Assembly: GCA_030549335.1 (NCBI GenBank)
Contig: CM060189.1
Span: 50,934,917-50,998,916 of the forward strand
Reading direction: 5' to 3'
Length of the DNA stretch: 64,000 nt
Source of the DNA: Pontederia crassipes
Taxonomy: Eukaryota > Streptophyta > Magnoliopsida > Commelinales > Pontederiaceae
Both the position numbers and the translations under genes were made by a program. The notes below the pieces were generated by a model, which had not been told where the DNA came from, ran no database searches, and saw only the letters and a list, made by a program, of their open reading frames with translations. Shown piece by piece: positions 23,701-36,200 of this stretch (positions are counted from its first letter, which is position 1; every line of letters begins with the position of its first letter).

Positions 23701-24443
23701 TCAGGTGAAAATTGTTTAAGCCTGCACAAAATGACATGTTTTCTATCCCATCATAATAATTATTTGCGACCTGACCTGCACAAGCACTTGAACCCTTGTG
23801 CAGTTATGAACTCAATATCCCGTTTCTGATTATTATTCATGTTGGACAGAATCGCCTTTCCTCAGAAAGATGTGCCGAGCTAACTATTATTGCAGCAACC
23901 CATGGGCTAAAGGAGGCCTGGATATCAAACCAGGTTTTTTTTTTTATTCTGTTGCATCCTTGTAAAGGATTCACTTTAAGATGGAAGTAGTTTTCCAAAT
24001 TGTATTTACTAATATGTAGGGCAGCTATTTGATTGTTACTTGTTGGCTTCTTGTTTAAATAAGTGAGACATATCACAACTAAAAGAAATTTTAGGTCTTC
24101 CTCTGTCATACCCAAACGTACACCCTAATTGTTCTTTATTTTGCAGCCCGTGTTGCTAGTTATGTACTTGGTGCAATACATGCCAACTGTTGGTTACTGG
24201 TTCATGGACAAGGTTTCATCTCTTAAACATTTACTTTGACGAACTTGTTACCTGTTTGCTATCGTTATCATGTGCCTGCAGCAATTGCCTCACATAACCG
24301 CATAATATGTATAACCAACTGATGGCTCTTTGGCTTCTGTGGTCTAACGATTACAGATTGGTGCAAAGCGACTGGATGCTGCAGAGAAGAAGACCGATGC
24401 TTATAGTTGGAATTTGATATTTGGTCAAAAGAAATCAGCATGA
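20720..24443 (+). CDS. DHRS7-like short-chain dehydrogenase/reductase
   Basis: Twelve exons: 20720-20795, 20903-20958, 21058-21091, 22067-22165, 22287-22435, 22591-22629, 22696-22788, 22871-22969, 23299-23400, 23850-23933, 24147-24212, 24357-24443. All have GT-AG borders and matching phases, giving 327 aa. Residues 1-22 (MLLILAAAVVSAAGVAFAV) form a membrane anchor. The classical SDR signature follows: TGASRGIG at 49-56 (NAD(P)H-binding), HNAA at 131-134 (in place of NNAG), Ser184/185, and Tyr198/Lys202 in YSASK (catalytic). PGPI lies near 231. The C-terminal ERCAELTI...LKEAWISNQPVLL...QYMPTVGYW is characteristic of DHRS7-type SDRs rather than TSC10. The protein is likely an ER or membrane oxidoreductase; the substrate is unknown. 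ATG 20720 is preferred over an upstream ATG at 20660 that would translate the GA repeat. Confidence 0.92.
21611..21672 (-). mobile_element. 62-bp insertion of an oligo(A)-tailed retroposon 3' end, in DHRS7-like intron 3
   Basis: The inserted bases (TTTTAAACGAGAAAAGACGA...) match the insertions at 34841-34899 and, more loosely, 40684-40729. On the minus strand they end in a short A-run. The flanking repeats GACTATTTTGTT (21599-21610) and GACTATTCTGTT (21673-21684) agree at 11 of 12 bases, the expected target-site duplication. The element has no coding capacity. Confidence 0.7.
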
Positions 24444-25395
24444 ACATCTGTTTCCAAGTTTGCCCAATAGAGTAAAAGAGATCCATTTTCTCAGTTTTAT
24501 GTGTTCACCAGTCGTACCTTTCAGATATTATTGGAGGCCCCAGAAAAAAGAAGGCGTGCATACTGTGGAGTTCCTACCTATGAACTGCACAATTGCCATT
24601 TCCCTCCTGATGGATATGATGATTATTAGTTTATTTTAGATTTTACTGAAATAAAATATGAGCAATTGTTGTTGAAGGTGACAGTTTTCAATAAATATTT
24701 TATTCGCTCTCAAAAGCTTGTCAGCATTTACTATGTGGAATTGGACTGCACCTTCTCGAACCCTGCTGCCTGTTTGTTTTGTTTTACAAGGAGTGAGCCC
24801 TCTTAGTTTATGATTGATGAATGGCTTGATTCCATAACAAGAGTTTTATCATCCTCTTTCCAGAAAGAAGTATCAAAGATCGAGTATTTCTAGTATTTAA
24901 TAAGCTTGCAGATTGAACTAATTTTTTACATCTGGTTTTAGAAACAACATAAACGTTGAACATTTCTCATGCTACCAGAAAATGCCCCATGTCAATTTGC
25001 CGGACAAGAAACTAAATCCACAGTTTAAGGGGGATTCCTAAATACTCAATTTGGTCTTGCAGAAAAAAAAAGCTAATAATTTGAGTTTCCATGACTTGTA
25101 AAACTAAAATAAGAATTTGTAAATTTGACAAAAAAAGGCACAACGAATATGGAAGCAAATAAAAAACGTACGAGAAGTCATACTCTGCAAAAACATCCCT
25201 TAAATGGAAATGCAACAATTTGAAATCCTAAGCACGAAAAACTTGATCTAAATTTAATGAGGATTTACAATTCGGACGCAAAAGTCAATATCTATGCACA
25301 ATTTCAAGAAAAAATATTGTCACTACATTTTTCTATATAAAAAATAACGTCTTAATGCTCTTTTACATGAAAAAAAGTCAATATCGTTCACTTAA
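24444..25395. other. Shared 3' region of two convergent genes
   Basis: The DHRS7-like gene (plus) and the PPR gene (minus) converge on this 950-bp stretch. It is A+T-rich, with AATAAA-like strings (AATAAAATATGAGC at 24649; AATAAATATTTTATTC at 24691) that fit polyadenylation of the plus gene. No additional gene is seen. Confidence 0.5.
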
Positions 25396-28017
25396 TCACC
25401 AATACCCGCCACACGAACAAGAACCTTTCACGAAGTGATGGAAACGACTTGAATCCCTGAGTATAATTTCATGCTCAACGATCATGGAAATAAACGTGAA
25501 GGCACTGTGGCAGTCTCCGCATACGCGAATATTCTTCGTGATCCTAATAGGAGTTCCGGGTGAAGATATGAGGATACCATACGCAAGCGCAATCTTCTCG
25601 CTGTGCTCAGAGAGAAGGGAGCTTTTCTCCTCATCATTGACATCATGCAAGGCAAATTGTGTCTGTGGCACATACCCGAGGGTTTTGATGCGTCGAATCA
25701 GGGATCCGAGAAGTTCATAAATCTGTTCAGACTGTGGGTGTGATCTATCGCCAACAAAGAATGTAGCTGTGCCTTTCTTGTCTTGAATCCAGCTGCAACC
25801 TGGCCTCTTCTTGATTCCTGACTTCCTCATCAGGCCTCTTATCCTGGCCACATCTTTCCATCTTCCGGCATTTGCATATATGTTGGAGAGCAGAGTGTAT
25901 GAGCCATCATTTTCAGCCTCCAGCTCAAAGAGCCGTGCCAATGCATATTCACCAAGATCCACATTAGCATGAGTTCTGCATGCACTAAGCAAAGCCACCC
26001 AAATGACCGAGGTTGGTTTTACTGGCATGTCCTGTATTGTTTTCCAAGCTTCAGCCAAGCGACCAGCGCGGCCTAACAGATCTATAACACAAGAATAATG
26101 TTCAGGCCCAGCAACAACCCCATATTTTCTACCCATGCTGTGAAAATAGTTTAGCCCCTGATCTACCATACCAGAATGGCTACACGCATATAGCACAACA
26201 AGGAAGGTAATACCATCAGGGACAAACCCAACCAGCTGCATCTGCTCAAAGACACGAAGGGCTTCTTCACCATTACCATGCATCCCATAACCAGACATAA
26301 GAGAGGTCCAGGAAACAGAGTTTCTATGTGGCATCACATTGAAAACATGTTGAGCTGAATCAAGGTCTCCACACTTTGAATACATGTCAATAAGGCAATT
26401 GCATACATGCTGCATAGAATATGTGTTATGATTGCGAACAACATAAGCATGTATCTGTTTACCAGTACGCAATGCTGATAGACGAGCACAAGCCATCAAA
26501 GCACATGAAATGGTGAAGGCATTAGGAGTTGCATACTGAGCTTTTATAATCATCTCTGAGAAGAGTTCCAAAGCATCATTGGCATCTCCATGCTGTGCAT
26601 AGCCACCAATCATTACAGTCCAAGTGACAACATTCCTTTCATGTAGTGCTATAGAATCAAATAATAAACGAGCTAACTTTATAGCATGACACTTAGAATA
26701 CATGTCAATAAGTGCATTCTGTACCATAAGATCTTCACAGTCTCCATCATCATCATCCCATGTCATAAGGCATTTTCTGAGGGCATGGGCATGTGTCTCC
26801 ATCCCTTGGGTTATCGCGCCCACAGAAGCACAAGCAGAAAGGACGGAAATGATGGTGACAGCATTTGGCACTGATCCTGAGAACTGCATTTGCCGAAATA
26901 CTCCAAGAGCTTCATACCCATGTTCCTTTTGAGCATAGCCAGCAATCACAGCACTCCATGTCACAACATTTAACTCAATATTTTGTTCACGCATCATCTC
27001 AAAAAGATTGAGGGCATGATTGAAGTCACCATTTTGTGAATATCCAGTGACCATTGCATTCCAGGTCACCACATCTTTCACCTCCATTTCAGTGAAAACC
27101 TTGAAAGCATCTTCCATGTTTCCGCACTTAGCATAAACATCAATGAATGCATTACCCACAAATATATCTGAAAAGAGGGCATTTCTTACAGCATAACCAT
27201 GGATTTCTCTAGCCTGGGGAAGTGCCCTTAGAGAGGCACAGGCAGGGAGGATATTCACTAGGCTTATGACATCTGACCTACTCTGACTAGCCTTGTTATG
27301 AGGCTTAAGGGCCATCTGAGCAAAACGTTTCAGTGCAATATGTGGTTTGCCACCTTTCACATGTGCTGCAACTATTGAGTTCCATGATATTACATCATCT
27401 ATCCCCCTATGAGTAATTTCATCAAACATATGGTTGGCATCTTCTAGTGCACCACAACGTGCATACATGGCCACCAAAGCATTACAGACAAATACATTTG
27501 ATTCAAACCCAGTGCTGCAGACAACTGCATGGAACATAGTGCCTCGGTTGAAAGACGGAAGCTCTCCACAGGCTTTGAGGGCAAAGGGAAAGGTGAAACC
27601 ATCAGGTCTCGTGCCAATATGCTGCATACGGGCGCAGAGCAAGAGGGCAGCATCAAGATGGCCCTCATTGACATTTTTCCTTATGAGTAAATTCCAATAT
27701 ATAACAGGAGAAGGAACAAGACACTCTAACACAGTGAGGGCATCAGATGCAGTGCCACAAGCGAGGTATGCAGACACAATGTCAGTTCTCAATGATGAGG
27801 ATGGCACTAAAGTATTGGAAGAATCTAATGGAGTAGAGAGAAGACCACGACTAACAATCTGGTTGTGAATTTGTCTGGCAGCTGATACTGTCTTGCATTC
27901 CTTTAACAAGCGAGAGAACCATGAGAATTCTGAATCAACAATTGGAGATAGCAGACATTCAGTGGAGAACACTCGCACTCTCTGCCTTAGATTTTCCTTG
28001 AGAAAGTGGAGATACAT
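25396..28017 (-). CDS. PLS-class pentatricopeptide repeat protein with E and DYW domains
   Basis: A single uninterrupted frame of 873 aa from ATG at 28017 to TGA at 25396-25398. The N-terminus MYLHFLKENLRQRVRVFS is basic, fitting a plastid or mitochondrial presequence. About 20 tandem P/L/S repeats follow (recurrent NALIDMYAKCG, VVTWNAMVTGY, HALNLFEMM). Then come E motifs (PTSVIWVALLSACRTHANVD, DGSYTLLSNIYANAGRWKDV) and a DYW deaminase-like domain with HSE at 805-807, CGDCH at 833-837 and CSCGGYW at the end. The terminal tripeptide is GYW rather than DYW. The known family role is site-specific C-to-U editing of organelle RNA, with the repeats reading the target; the target here is unknown. 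From memory the closest Arabidopsis relative is At5g16860. Intronless coding is usual for this class. Confidence 0.95.
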   Translation of the reverse strand: MYLHFLKENLRQRVRVFSTECLLSPIVDSEFSWFSRLLKECKTVSAARQIHNQIVSRGLLSTPLDSSNTLVPSSSLRTDIVSAYLACGTASDALTVLECLVPSPVIYWNLLIRKNVNEGHLDAALLLCARMQHIGTRPDGFTFPFALKACGELPSFNRGTMFHAVVCSTGFESNVFVCNALVAMYARCGALEDANHMFDEITHRGIDDVISWNSIVAAHVKGGKPHIALKRFAQMALKPHNKASQSRSDVISLVNILPACASLRALPQAREIHGYAVRNALFSDIFVGNAFIDVYAKCGNMEDAFKVFTEMEVKDVVTWNAMVTGYSQNGDFNHALNLFEMMREQNIELNVVTWSAVIAGYAQKEHGYEALGVFRQMQFSGSVPNAVTIISVLSACASVGAITQGMETHAHALRKCLMTWDDDDGDCEDLMVQNALIDMYSKCHAIKLARLLFDSIALHERNVVTWTVMIGGYAQHGDANDALELFSEMIIKAQYATPNAFTISCALMACARLSALRTGKQIHAYVVRNHNTYSMQHVCNCLIDMYSKCGDLDSAQHVFNVMPHRNSVSWTSLMSGYGMHGNGEEALRVFEQMQLVGFVPDGITFLVVLYACSHSGMVDQGLNYFHSMGRKYGVVAGPEHYSCVIDLLGRAGRLAEAWKTIQDMPVKPTSVIWVALLSACRTHANVDLGEYALARLFELEAENDGSYTLLSNIYANAGRWKDVARIRGLMRKSGIKKRPGCSWIQDKKGTATFFVGDRSHPQSEQIYELLGSLIRRIKTLGYVPQTQFALHDVNDEEKSSLLSEHSEKIALAYGILISSPGTPIRITKNIRVCGDCHSAFTFISMIVEHEIILRDSSRFHHFVKGSCSCGGYW

Positions 28018-29400
28018 GCTGGTCGCTGCGTGTCATTTTGCCAGTATGGCTACTCACATTTCAGCAACAACTCTGTTACAGACAAAGATATCAAGCATGA
28101 GTGATAAAAACAACCAAGTCTACTTAAGAAAAAAGAAAAAAAAATCATAATCGCAGTATACGGGATGGGAAAAAAGGATTCTGGTACTGAGTGAAGCACA
28201 TTTGCACGATCAGAAAGGATGGTAAATTAAGACAACATCATCTATATAGTCAAATATGTGTTAGAGTATAAGATAAAACCACAAAATAAAAACAACTTGT
28301 CTGCCCCATGTATGTCAGAGCAATCATAAAAAAAGGAAATAGCTATCTCAATTCAGAGCCCAATTACCTGGAAAATAGAATCGTTTAGCATAACCCAAAT
28401 ACCAAGTACCATAAATGGAAGAAGAGGAAAAATATTATGGAAAGATTTTTTTAGTTCCAATGAGATAGCTAAACCCTAAAAGAATTTCCATTGCCCCCAT
28501 AGAACTTGTAAAAAAAATCTCAACAGTTAGACATCCCGGAGCAACGAGAGGGATAACAAAAACTAAAATAGAACTCTGCCTAATTCTCCAAGGCAGGATT
28601 CCAATATCAGGAAGCAACATGCAACATTCAATGAAAAAGAGGGTAGAGGAGGAAGCAGAACTTCGTGTAAGAAGTTGACATTTTTTTTTCGACGAAGAAG
28701 GTTGCAGCAACATCTGACAATATGAAAGAGCAAAGTGTGGCAAGCAACAGAGGAAGCGGAGGAGAGTCAAGTATACTGTGACGAACAGCTAAACCTAGAT
28801 GAAGATTCCTTCTGCAAACAGACATCCAAATGATCTAACTCTTGGCTAGATATCATGTGTCCTCAAATTTGGTAAGAATCACATTGGCCAATATCATAAC
28901 ATAAACGCAACAGGGAGGCAGAAGACCTCAACCAAGAGTTGGCGATTTATCCTTCTCTAATGGCACCAATCACACAAATGTAGAAGCTAAAGAAAAAGTT
29001 CAGAAACTCCAAACAAGTAATCACCTAAAATGCTACAAAAATCCATTCTTTGGACATGAAAAGGCAGCGAATCCTTAAAAAAATGTGATCTTTCTAAGAA
29101 ACAATAAACAAAAAACCCAAACAGCTAGAAAATAAGAGAAAGAACCAACCTTTAATCTATTGGAAATGAAAAATCTACAAAGGAGTAATATTAAAATCTG
29201 GGCGTCAGAAAGTGGCGGCATTTGGAGCAAATCAAGCATCGAATCGTAGATATTTATTAAGGAAACGAATAAATATTAGGGTTCACGAATGCTTACTCGC
29301 AGTCGCTGGGAAGACGGCGGAAGAACGTGCCGTCGAGCGGGCCTTCTTCGAAGACGGCGGCGGCTGACGAAGAAACCAGACAGGTTTATTTGGCGCAAAT
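28018..29400 (-). other. 5' leader and leader intron of the PPR gene (inferred)
   Basis: On the minus strand a plausible leader exon lies at about 29390-29297 (GC-rich, ending CTGCGA/GTAAGC). A plausible acceptor, TCTGTAACAG/AGTTG, is at about 28073. Splicing these would place the ATG about 55 nt into the second exon. The frames at 28435-28825 in this stretch have no domain support. Transcript evidence is needed for these borders. Confidence 0.4.
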
Positions 29401-30480
29401 GGGCACCAAAAGTAGTCAATTTAACAGTAGTAATAAAAAAGTTTAAAAAATAAATCTTTGAAAATTATGATTTCTTTTTATTTTCACCAATCACAAAATA
29501 GATATTTATTGTATTTAAACTGTCGGAATTTCTACTTTTATTCCATTGACTATTTTATTTATCTAATAAAACAAAGCCCTATTATAGACTTACTCTATAA
29601 GCTTATAAGTAGTTATTTGCTTACTCTATTTTCTTTTTGGAACATTTATTTTATTATCTATAAAAGTTTCCTTTTTTCACTTTGCCTCATCATCATTATT
29701 TTTGTTAACTTTCATATTTCTAGTTTTATTTTTATTCTTGCATTTGTATCATTTATTGTTATTCAGAAAAAAAGTGCACTCCATCGTAAAAAAAAACGGA
29801 TGAAAATTATTAGAAGATTTTTTTTCCTCTTTCAACTACAATGTTGACCTGCATGATGTGCAGGTACAAGTATAAAATATATAAGAAAATGTATGTTTAG
29901 TTATAATTTCTTTTTTTCCTATTCTAAATTGAATAATAATGATTTAACATGAATATAACTTTTACTTAACTTTCCTCCCAATATATAAATGCGCTCTTTT
30001 ATCTTAAATTTTAGAAAATAATAATTAAATATAAATATAATAACTACTAACTTTCTACTTCTCTTTTCAGTTTCTATGCAAATTTTCTATACCACTACAG
30101 ATAGTTACATGTCAAGATGAAAAATAAAAACATATATTTAAATTATTATAATGAAATATAAATTATAAACGTAGTTACATCCCCTCTCAAGCTGCTCTCC
30201 ACTTGATAATATCCTTTTCTCAATTACTATTTATTTTAGAATTTTGAACCATATCATATTTATTAATTTTAAAAAAACTTCATTATTTCCATTTATTTTT
30301 TTTATTTTTTTCTAGTTAATTATACAAATCACATCTAATTAAACTTGTATTTGAATCTATCTCGCAGCATCTTATCGAGAGTGATATTTAACTTCTTTCT
30401 CTCTATCTGACTATATATCGCTTTTAATATAATATAATATAATATAATATAATATATAGATTTCGCTTTCTTTTCAAATA
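29401..30480. other. AT-rich intergenic DNA with (TAATA)n tract
   Basis: No gene is seen. The 129-codon frame at 29458-29847 is low-complexity, rich in Phe, Ile, Ser and Leu, and not supported. A (TAATA)n microsatellite with about six units lies at 30428-30460. Confidence 0.5.
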
Positions 30481-32260
30481 GTATTAAAGGAAAAACATAG
30501 CGACTTGACTATAGTCTAGGTCGAATATCTTTCCGTGAGTGAGATCTCCCCCTTCTTGGGAAAGCCGGTGGTATAAAAAATGACGTCCAATGGCTGTCAA
30601 AAGGGGGTGGACCCATCCGCAAACAAAATAAATAAATAGTAACAAATCACTCTTATCCGTATAATTTCCGCTTCTGATGCAGCAGTTTGGTAGCCCGCTC
30701 CCTATTTTTCTTTATTTCCTCTATTGAATCACGAGAAAAGTAGGGAGTAAACAAACGATAGATCAAGAATGCATCCGAAAGGTTCCGAAAAGGACTCAAA
30801 GCCTTCGCGCAAGCAAGCAGAGTAGAAGCAAGCGTACTAGATTAGACAGTAGTTGCGGAGCTGTCATAGAAGCGGTTCCCCTGACCTACTACAATCGCGA
30901 TCATGAAAAAAAAGCCCCTAGCTTCTGGAGTTCGCTGCTTTTCCCAGGCCGGAGAAGGGCAACTACTGATTGATTACCTTTGTTTGATACGTGTTCAGTT
31001 CCGGTAATACAATACAAACAACAACTAAACAAAAGCGGAAGGGCCACTCACTATAGAAGCTAGAAGTAGCCTAGCCCTAGCCTATAGTGTAGTAGGATAT
31101 AGTTCTAGTCTAGTCAAGTAGACTAGAGTAGTCAGCAAAACAACGGGGCGCGCTAGCGCACTACGGCTTTGATGCCTCCGTTTGCTCCGTCATGGTCACA
31201 ACATGTTTTTGATATTGATTGAGTTGGAGGGAGGCCCACGGAATCCATCCATAAACCATAGGATTTGATGGACTGGATCTCGATTGGGAGTTCCCCCAAA
31301 GCACTCAAGAGATGGAAGACCTCGGTGTCCTTCTGGCGGCTCGCGCTCATAAAGGAAGTCACCTAGCTGTAGCGGGATGAATGCATTTAAGGCAAATGAG
31401 ACCGTACATGGCGGGCCTAGCTGTCACGATTCCATCGCCCACGAAGATCAACGATGCACAGACGGTCTCTGCTCGCCAAGAGATTTGCCTAGAAGCAGCC
31501 ACCCTTGAAAGAGTGCGCTCACTGATCGAGCGCTCTTGCGCCGAAGATGACTTTATGTGATCCACCATTTGGGATGGGCCTTTCCGCAAGTGGTGAAGCA
31601 AGTGATCCCGTCAATGGATGAGTGGATTCTTTCGATCCTCTTCAGAGCTCGACCTTGAGGATGCAGTGGACTCCTTCCCCTTATGTTTTCACTGAATGAA
31701 GATCGAGACGGAGTTCCAGATGGGATGGAAGAGTCTGTGGATTGACCCACGGACACACTTCCCATCGGTGAGGGTTCAGCTCATGTCTATGTTTCGGAGA
31801 ATGATTTTCAAATTCGATTTAATATTTAATTATTAAATAAAAAAAGAAATTAAATATTTTTCTATAAAAAAATGCAATTCCCCACCCACCTCCCGTAGAA
31901 GCGAATCAATATCAACCAGAGATTGCTTTTAGCTCTATCCTTTCAGAGATAGGAGAATCCCTTCTGTACTTACAAGAATGCTACTTAGGGAGAAAATTTT
32001 CTTGAAGCGACAAAATTCCAAGCTGTGAGAAAACGAAAAGTAGCTCCCCTCTCAATCCACCTATAACTCCCATCTCCCAGCATCTCATTCCCACCCGTCA
32101 TCGAGAGCTGCCGAGCCCCTTCCTAAAGGGGTCTCGTATGAATGCACTAGAATCAAAGAGAAGGAGGGCGAATTGCATAAGTAGAGTTATCCTCCCTTTT
32201 TCCAACCTCTCAAAATGACTCCAAGCGCACCTGGAATCACCGCAATGGAAACTCTAGATG
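30481..32260. mobile_element. Probable nuclear insertion of mitochondrial DNA (NUMT)
   Basis: The base composition changes sharply here, from strongly A+T-rich flanks to near-balanced sequence. The texture is that of plant mitochondrial intergenic DNA: AAGCAAGCAGAGTAGAAGC, self-complementary TAGTCTAGTCAAGTAGACTA, GCGCGCTAGCGC, and CCGGAGAAGGGC-type runs with few homopolymers. Minus-strand frames at 31153-31765 (80, 70 and 69 codons) lie in sequence and could be one decayed ORF, but I do not recognise its product. An A+T-rich spacer at 31805-31870 divides it in two. The assignment rests on sequence texture, not alignment. Confidence 0.55.
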
Positions 32261-33268
32261 GAATAAATTAGATAAATAAAAAATAAAGTTTAAAGTAATA
32301 ATGAATTATTAATAAAAACTTTAATAGCTGATAGGAGGTAAGTGGATGAATAAATTAAATCCAACAATATATATATATATATAATGATTTTATCTGTAAA
32401 AGTTCTGAAGTAATTTAGGAAATACCATAAAAAAATTTCACAGGAAATACCATAAAAATTTTTCACAGGAAATACCATAAAAAAATTTCACAAATGCTAT
32501 ATCGTTTACATTAATGAATGATATTGGCACTTTATTGGGACCCTCAATCTGATCGCAAATTCCTCTACCATATTCAAGAGGTTCGACTGGTAGTGCAGAA
32601 ACTTCCAAAGATAAGGTCAATTAGGGGGAAAAAAGGTCAAGTCATGTTCGAATCTTTTGTTAAAAAGATATAAAAAAAAGTAATTCAACGTAATATAAAT
32701 TATATTATCAATGTAACATATCTTGATATAATATAAATTATATTATCAATCCAACATTAACAACCAAAGTGCATAATCCAGAGAAAAGTTTCGAGTGCCT
32801 GTACTATGAATGGTGAAACCTCCTCTTCAGTGTGCCTACTTTAGATCCCTCTACAGATAGATACTGACAGGCTTCCCAAATTGACAAAAGCATTTGGTCT
32901 CAGCGTTGTCCTTGTAGATGTTAACAAAGAAGTCTTATGGGAAATGGAAATTTTTAAAAAAAATCTACTAAACAGTTTAAAAAGACAATGGAATAAGTAC
33001 CTACATTCAAGATACCCTACTATGATATCATACAACAGAGAACTGTTATATAGCCCACTAGAACTTATCATTTACAGCCATTATTGCACAGAGCTTATTA
33101 AGCTTATTACGATCGACTGCTGAACGAAAAAAAAACTACTAAGAAATGATCACTAGCAAGTAATAATCTTAAAGATTTTACTTCACTGATCATTAACATG
33201 CTAGATCAAGCTGGAAATGCTTTCTCGTCCCTAAGTACATGCACTGGCACGGCCCCAGAGATGGGTTG
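32261..33268. other. Intergenic region with short repeats, downstream of the DUF3755-like gene
   Basis: AT-rich. It contains an (AT)n tract at 32371-32383 and the short repeats listed separately. No gene is seen; frames at 32841-33123 overlap each other on both strands and have no domain. Confidence 0.5.
32417..32491. repeat. Three tandem copies of a 25-bp unit
   Basis: AGGAAATACCATAAAAAAAT followed by TTCAC repeats at 32417, 32442 and 32467, with one or two A/T changes between units. No coding role is seen. Confidence 0.92.
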
Positions 33269-36200
33269 TCATGTTTGCATTGGCGTAGATATCCTAGGGA
33301 GAATAGAGTTGGCAAGTTCTTCATTTATCTTCACTGGAAGTGGTGGCATCTGCTTCATTATTTCAGGCATATCATTCAAACTGCATCAGTAGAGGTTTCC
33401 GTCAGTTTTTCGACTTATACATAAGGTATAAAGTTGATTCAGCTATTACAAAAGATACGTAAAAAGATACAACTGAAAGAAAAAGATATATAAAGGATCC
33501 ATCAGTCAATTTTTAACAATAAACCAAAGTGCATGTTAAGGCATAAAAGAGATAAATCCAAGATTTTTATGGTTACGACAGACACACACAAGTAAATTAG
33601 AAATGAATGGGCATGAGAAATCCCACAATAAGAACTGAACTCATGAGCAAATTGTCTGCCATCAAGCTTGTTCTCAAATCCATGAAATTTTGATGAATCT
33701 ATTAAACTATCATGAAGACCCATCTTCTTTTTTGTTATTTATCCCTTCCAAACCTTATCGAAGGCATGACCAACGTTTAGAGGAATATTTTGCAACTATA
33801 GTGGGGACACAATTGAGCAAGATGAAAATTGTGCAAATATATCAACCTTGTCAGTGATGAGTTCTTTTACAAAATAACCTGTTAAGATGTCAGCTAGATG
33901 AGATAATATGTGGGAGCTTATGCAAAAATTTCTTTATCTTACAAGATAGGAAAAAGATATAAAAGCTAAATGGCATACTCTTTCAAGATGGAGATGATGT
34001 TATCCCTTGTCTCACAAAAGAGCTTGATGTTTTCTTGGATCTGCAGGGGAAAAAAAATTAATTTAGGATGACTATTGACAAAAACTGAGTTGTGTGCTCT
34101 AATGATGTTAGATTGTTCACTATTAAATTACACCATTACCTATGTAAAGAGTACTCATTGAAGAGAACAATAACATGCACATGGTGAATAGTATGGAAAA
34201 ATCAACTGTGAAGACTTGGATGAGGCTAATATTGGAACTTTTGCAAAGAAACTTGTTTATTCAAAAGTTGCATGAAGTTGAGATATTATTATCTGGCTAG
34301 TTTGTTAGTTTATACTTGTACTTCAAGATACCTTTAAGCTGCCCAGATTTGAGGAAATCTTAGATAAGGCATCAGCGTTACTCTCTAGTAGCTGTCCTGT
34401 TCGACCACCAATTGCTGCAAAAACACCAGAAATAAACCTACATAAAGTTATATGCATAGGAAAAATTCTCCCATATTGTAATTTGTGACGAGTTACCAGC
34501 CAATATGTTTGTGGAATAAAAGTTGGGATTATATGGTTGGCATCTTACAAGGGATCAAGCTCAGATACTATTATATATAAAAGAGCAAAAGATGCAATTA
34601 GTTTATTTTCATCTTTACTTTGAACATACTGTACCACTTTAGTATGAGATCAGCATATTGTCGTACTGGTCCTTCTTTCTTAGAATTTTCCTTTCTTTTC
34701 CCCCATTTTGATCATTCCATTAGTCACCTCAACTCTCTCTCTTTTCTTTTTAAGATAGTTAACTTGACCCTTTTGAAAGAAATAATCTCAGTGCAATTTA
34801 TAATTCTAAAGCTGTTGAGAGGCATGTGACGAATTCTCAAATTTTTTTTTTTTTGAAACGGGAAAGGACAATCAGCAAGGTGATGGTTATCCAGAGGAAG
34901 AATTCTCAATTGAATCATGCCTATAAGAAAAATTTTAGATAAGTGGGCGAAAGATCAATGGAAAAGAAAAGGTGTCACCACTTTCACAAGTCTCAGTACC
35001 ACCAGGTAAACAAATATAAAGAAACACTCAAGATGGAAGAACATGGAACCTTTATATGATATATCATCGTCGTCTACAGGAGGCACTGGTAATGCATAAG
35101 GAGGAACATTAGGTCGAGGCCCCAGTTGAGTAGATGGTTTTGATGAAGGATCTGTAACCCTCTCCTGTGCACAAAATTGTCAGTTTTAAACCAGAACTTT
35201 GGTAGTGGGCGCAAACCAGAAAGCAATGATATAGCTAGCACTAGTCCACTTGAATAAGTAACATAAATCTCATCATCTATAAATGCATAGAAAAATAACA
35301 TGAGTAGAATGTATAAATCCAAGGAGGCATCATTCAATAAAGCAGTAGAATGAGCAGACACATCAGTTTTCAAATAAACCTATATATTTTTATGAGCAGC
35401 TTCCATCCGATGTTGCATGAACTGAAGGGCACAGACAGAAAACAATATCAAGTACCATTTTTCACTTCCATTTTTTTTAAATTTTTGAAAGGTCATGTCA
35501 ATAGATATTTGAGTTTGAAAAATGAATATTTGAATTTGAGGATCAATCTGGTGACCTTCTAGTTATATAAGTGATATATTAACTCAATATACTAAACTTT
35601 AGTTACGTAGATAACAGATTGAACATTTGATACATGGAGAGGCATTGTTGACACATATCCAAGAATGCGACAATGTGATTCAACATCTGCCTACTTTCAC
35701 TACATACTTAGCCAAAAACAACTTTGCATCCAATAATAGCTGAGACCAGTTAAAAAAATCCACAAGATGTCTCAAAATTTCTTGCATAATCTCCAAATTC
35801 ATCAAGGAGAAAGAAAACTCTTATTTCTAATAGAAAAACTTTCTCATAGTGTTCTTAAAAAAGAAAAATGTCATAATTGTATTATGCCTTCCTGAGATGT
35901 GGAGAAATGCTGATTCTCAAAAGATTTCATAGTAACTAGGCCGAGCCAAATGGTGAATTTTCTAACTGAGCTAATACTTAAGTAACGATATTTCCATACT
36001 TAGTCCTTCATTTTCATGACAGATCTCCCAACATATAATAATCACAAGAAGAGCTACACTGCTGACGGCCTCTTTGGTTCAAAAAGTCATTAAGGGGAAG
36101 GGAAGGAAAAAAAAGAGGAAGGGAAAAGATGGAAAGGAAAAGGAGGAAAATGAAGGAGAATAGTTAATCTTGTTTGGATGACACGAATAATGGGAAGGGA

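Noticed and set aside
20720-24443. Identity as 3-ketodihydrosphinganine reductase (TSC10)
   Set aside because: The SDR core would fit, but the C-terminal LKEAWIS...QYMPT block and the HNAA motif point to the DHRS7-like group.
27434-27868. 144-codon plus-strand frame
   Set aside because: Antisense shadow of the PPR coding sequence.
28435-28825. Frames upstream of the PPR gene
   Set aside because: They fall in the inferred leader intron and carry no domain.
29458-29847. 129-codon plus-strand frame
   Set aside because: Low-complexity Phe/Ile/Ser translation of AT-rich DNA without any domain.
31153-31765. Minus-strand frames of 69, 80 and 70 codons
   Set aside because: As separate genes they are unsupported; they fall in the suspected mitochondrial insertion and I do not recognise a product.
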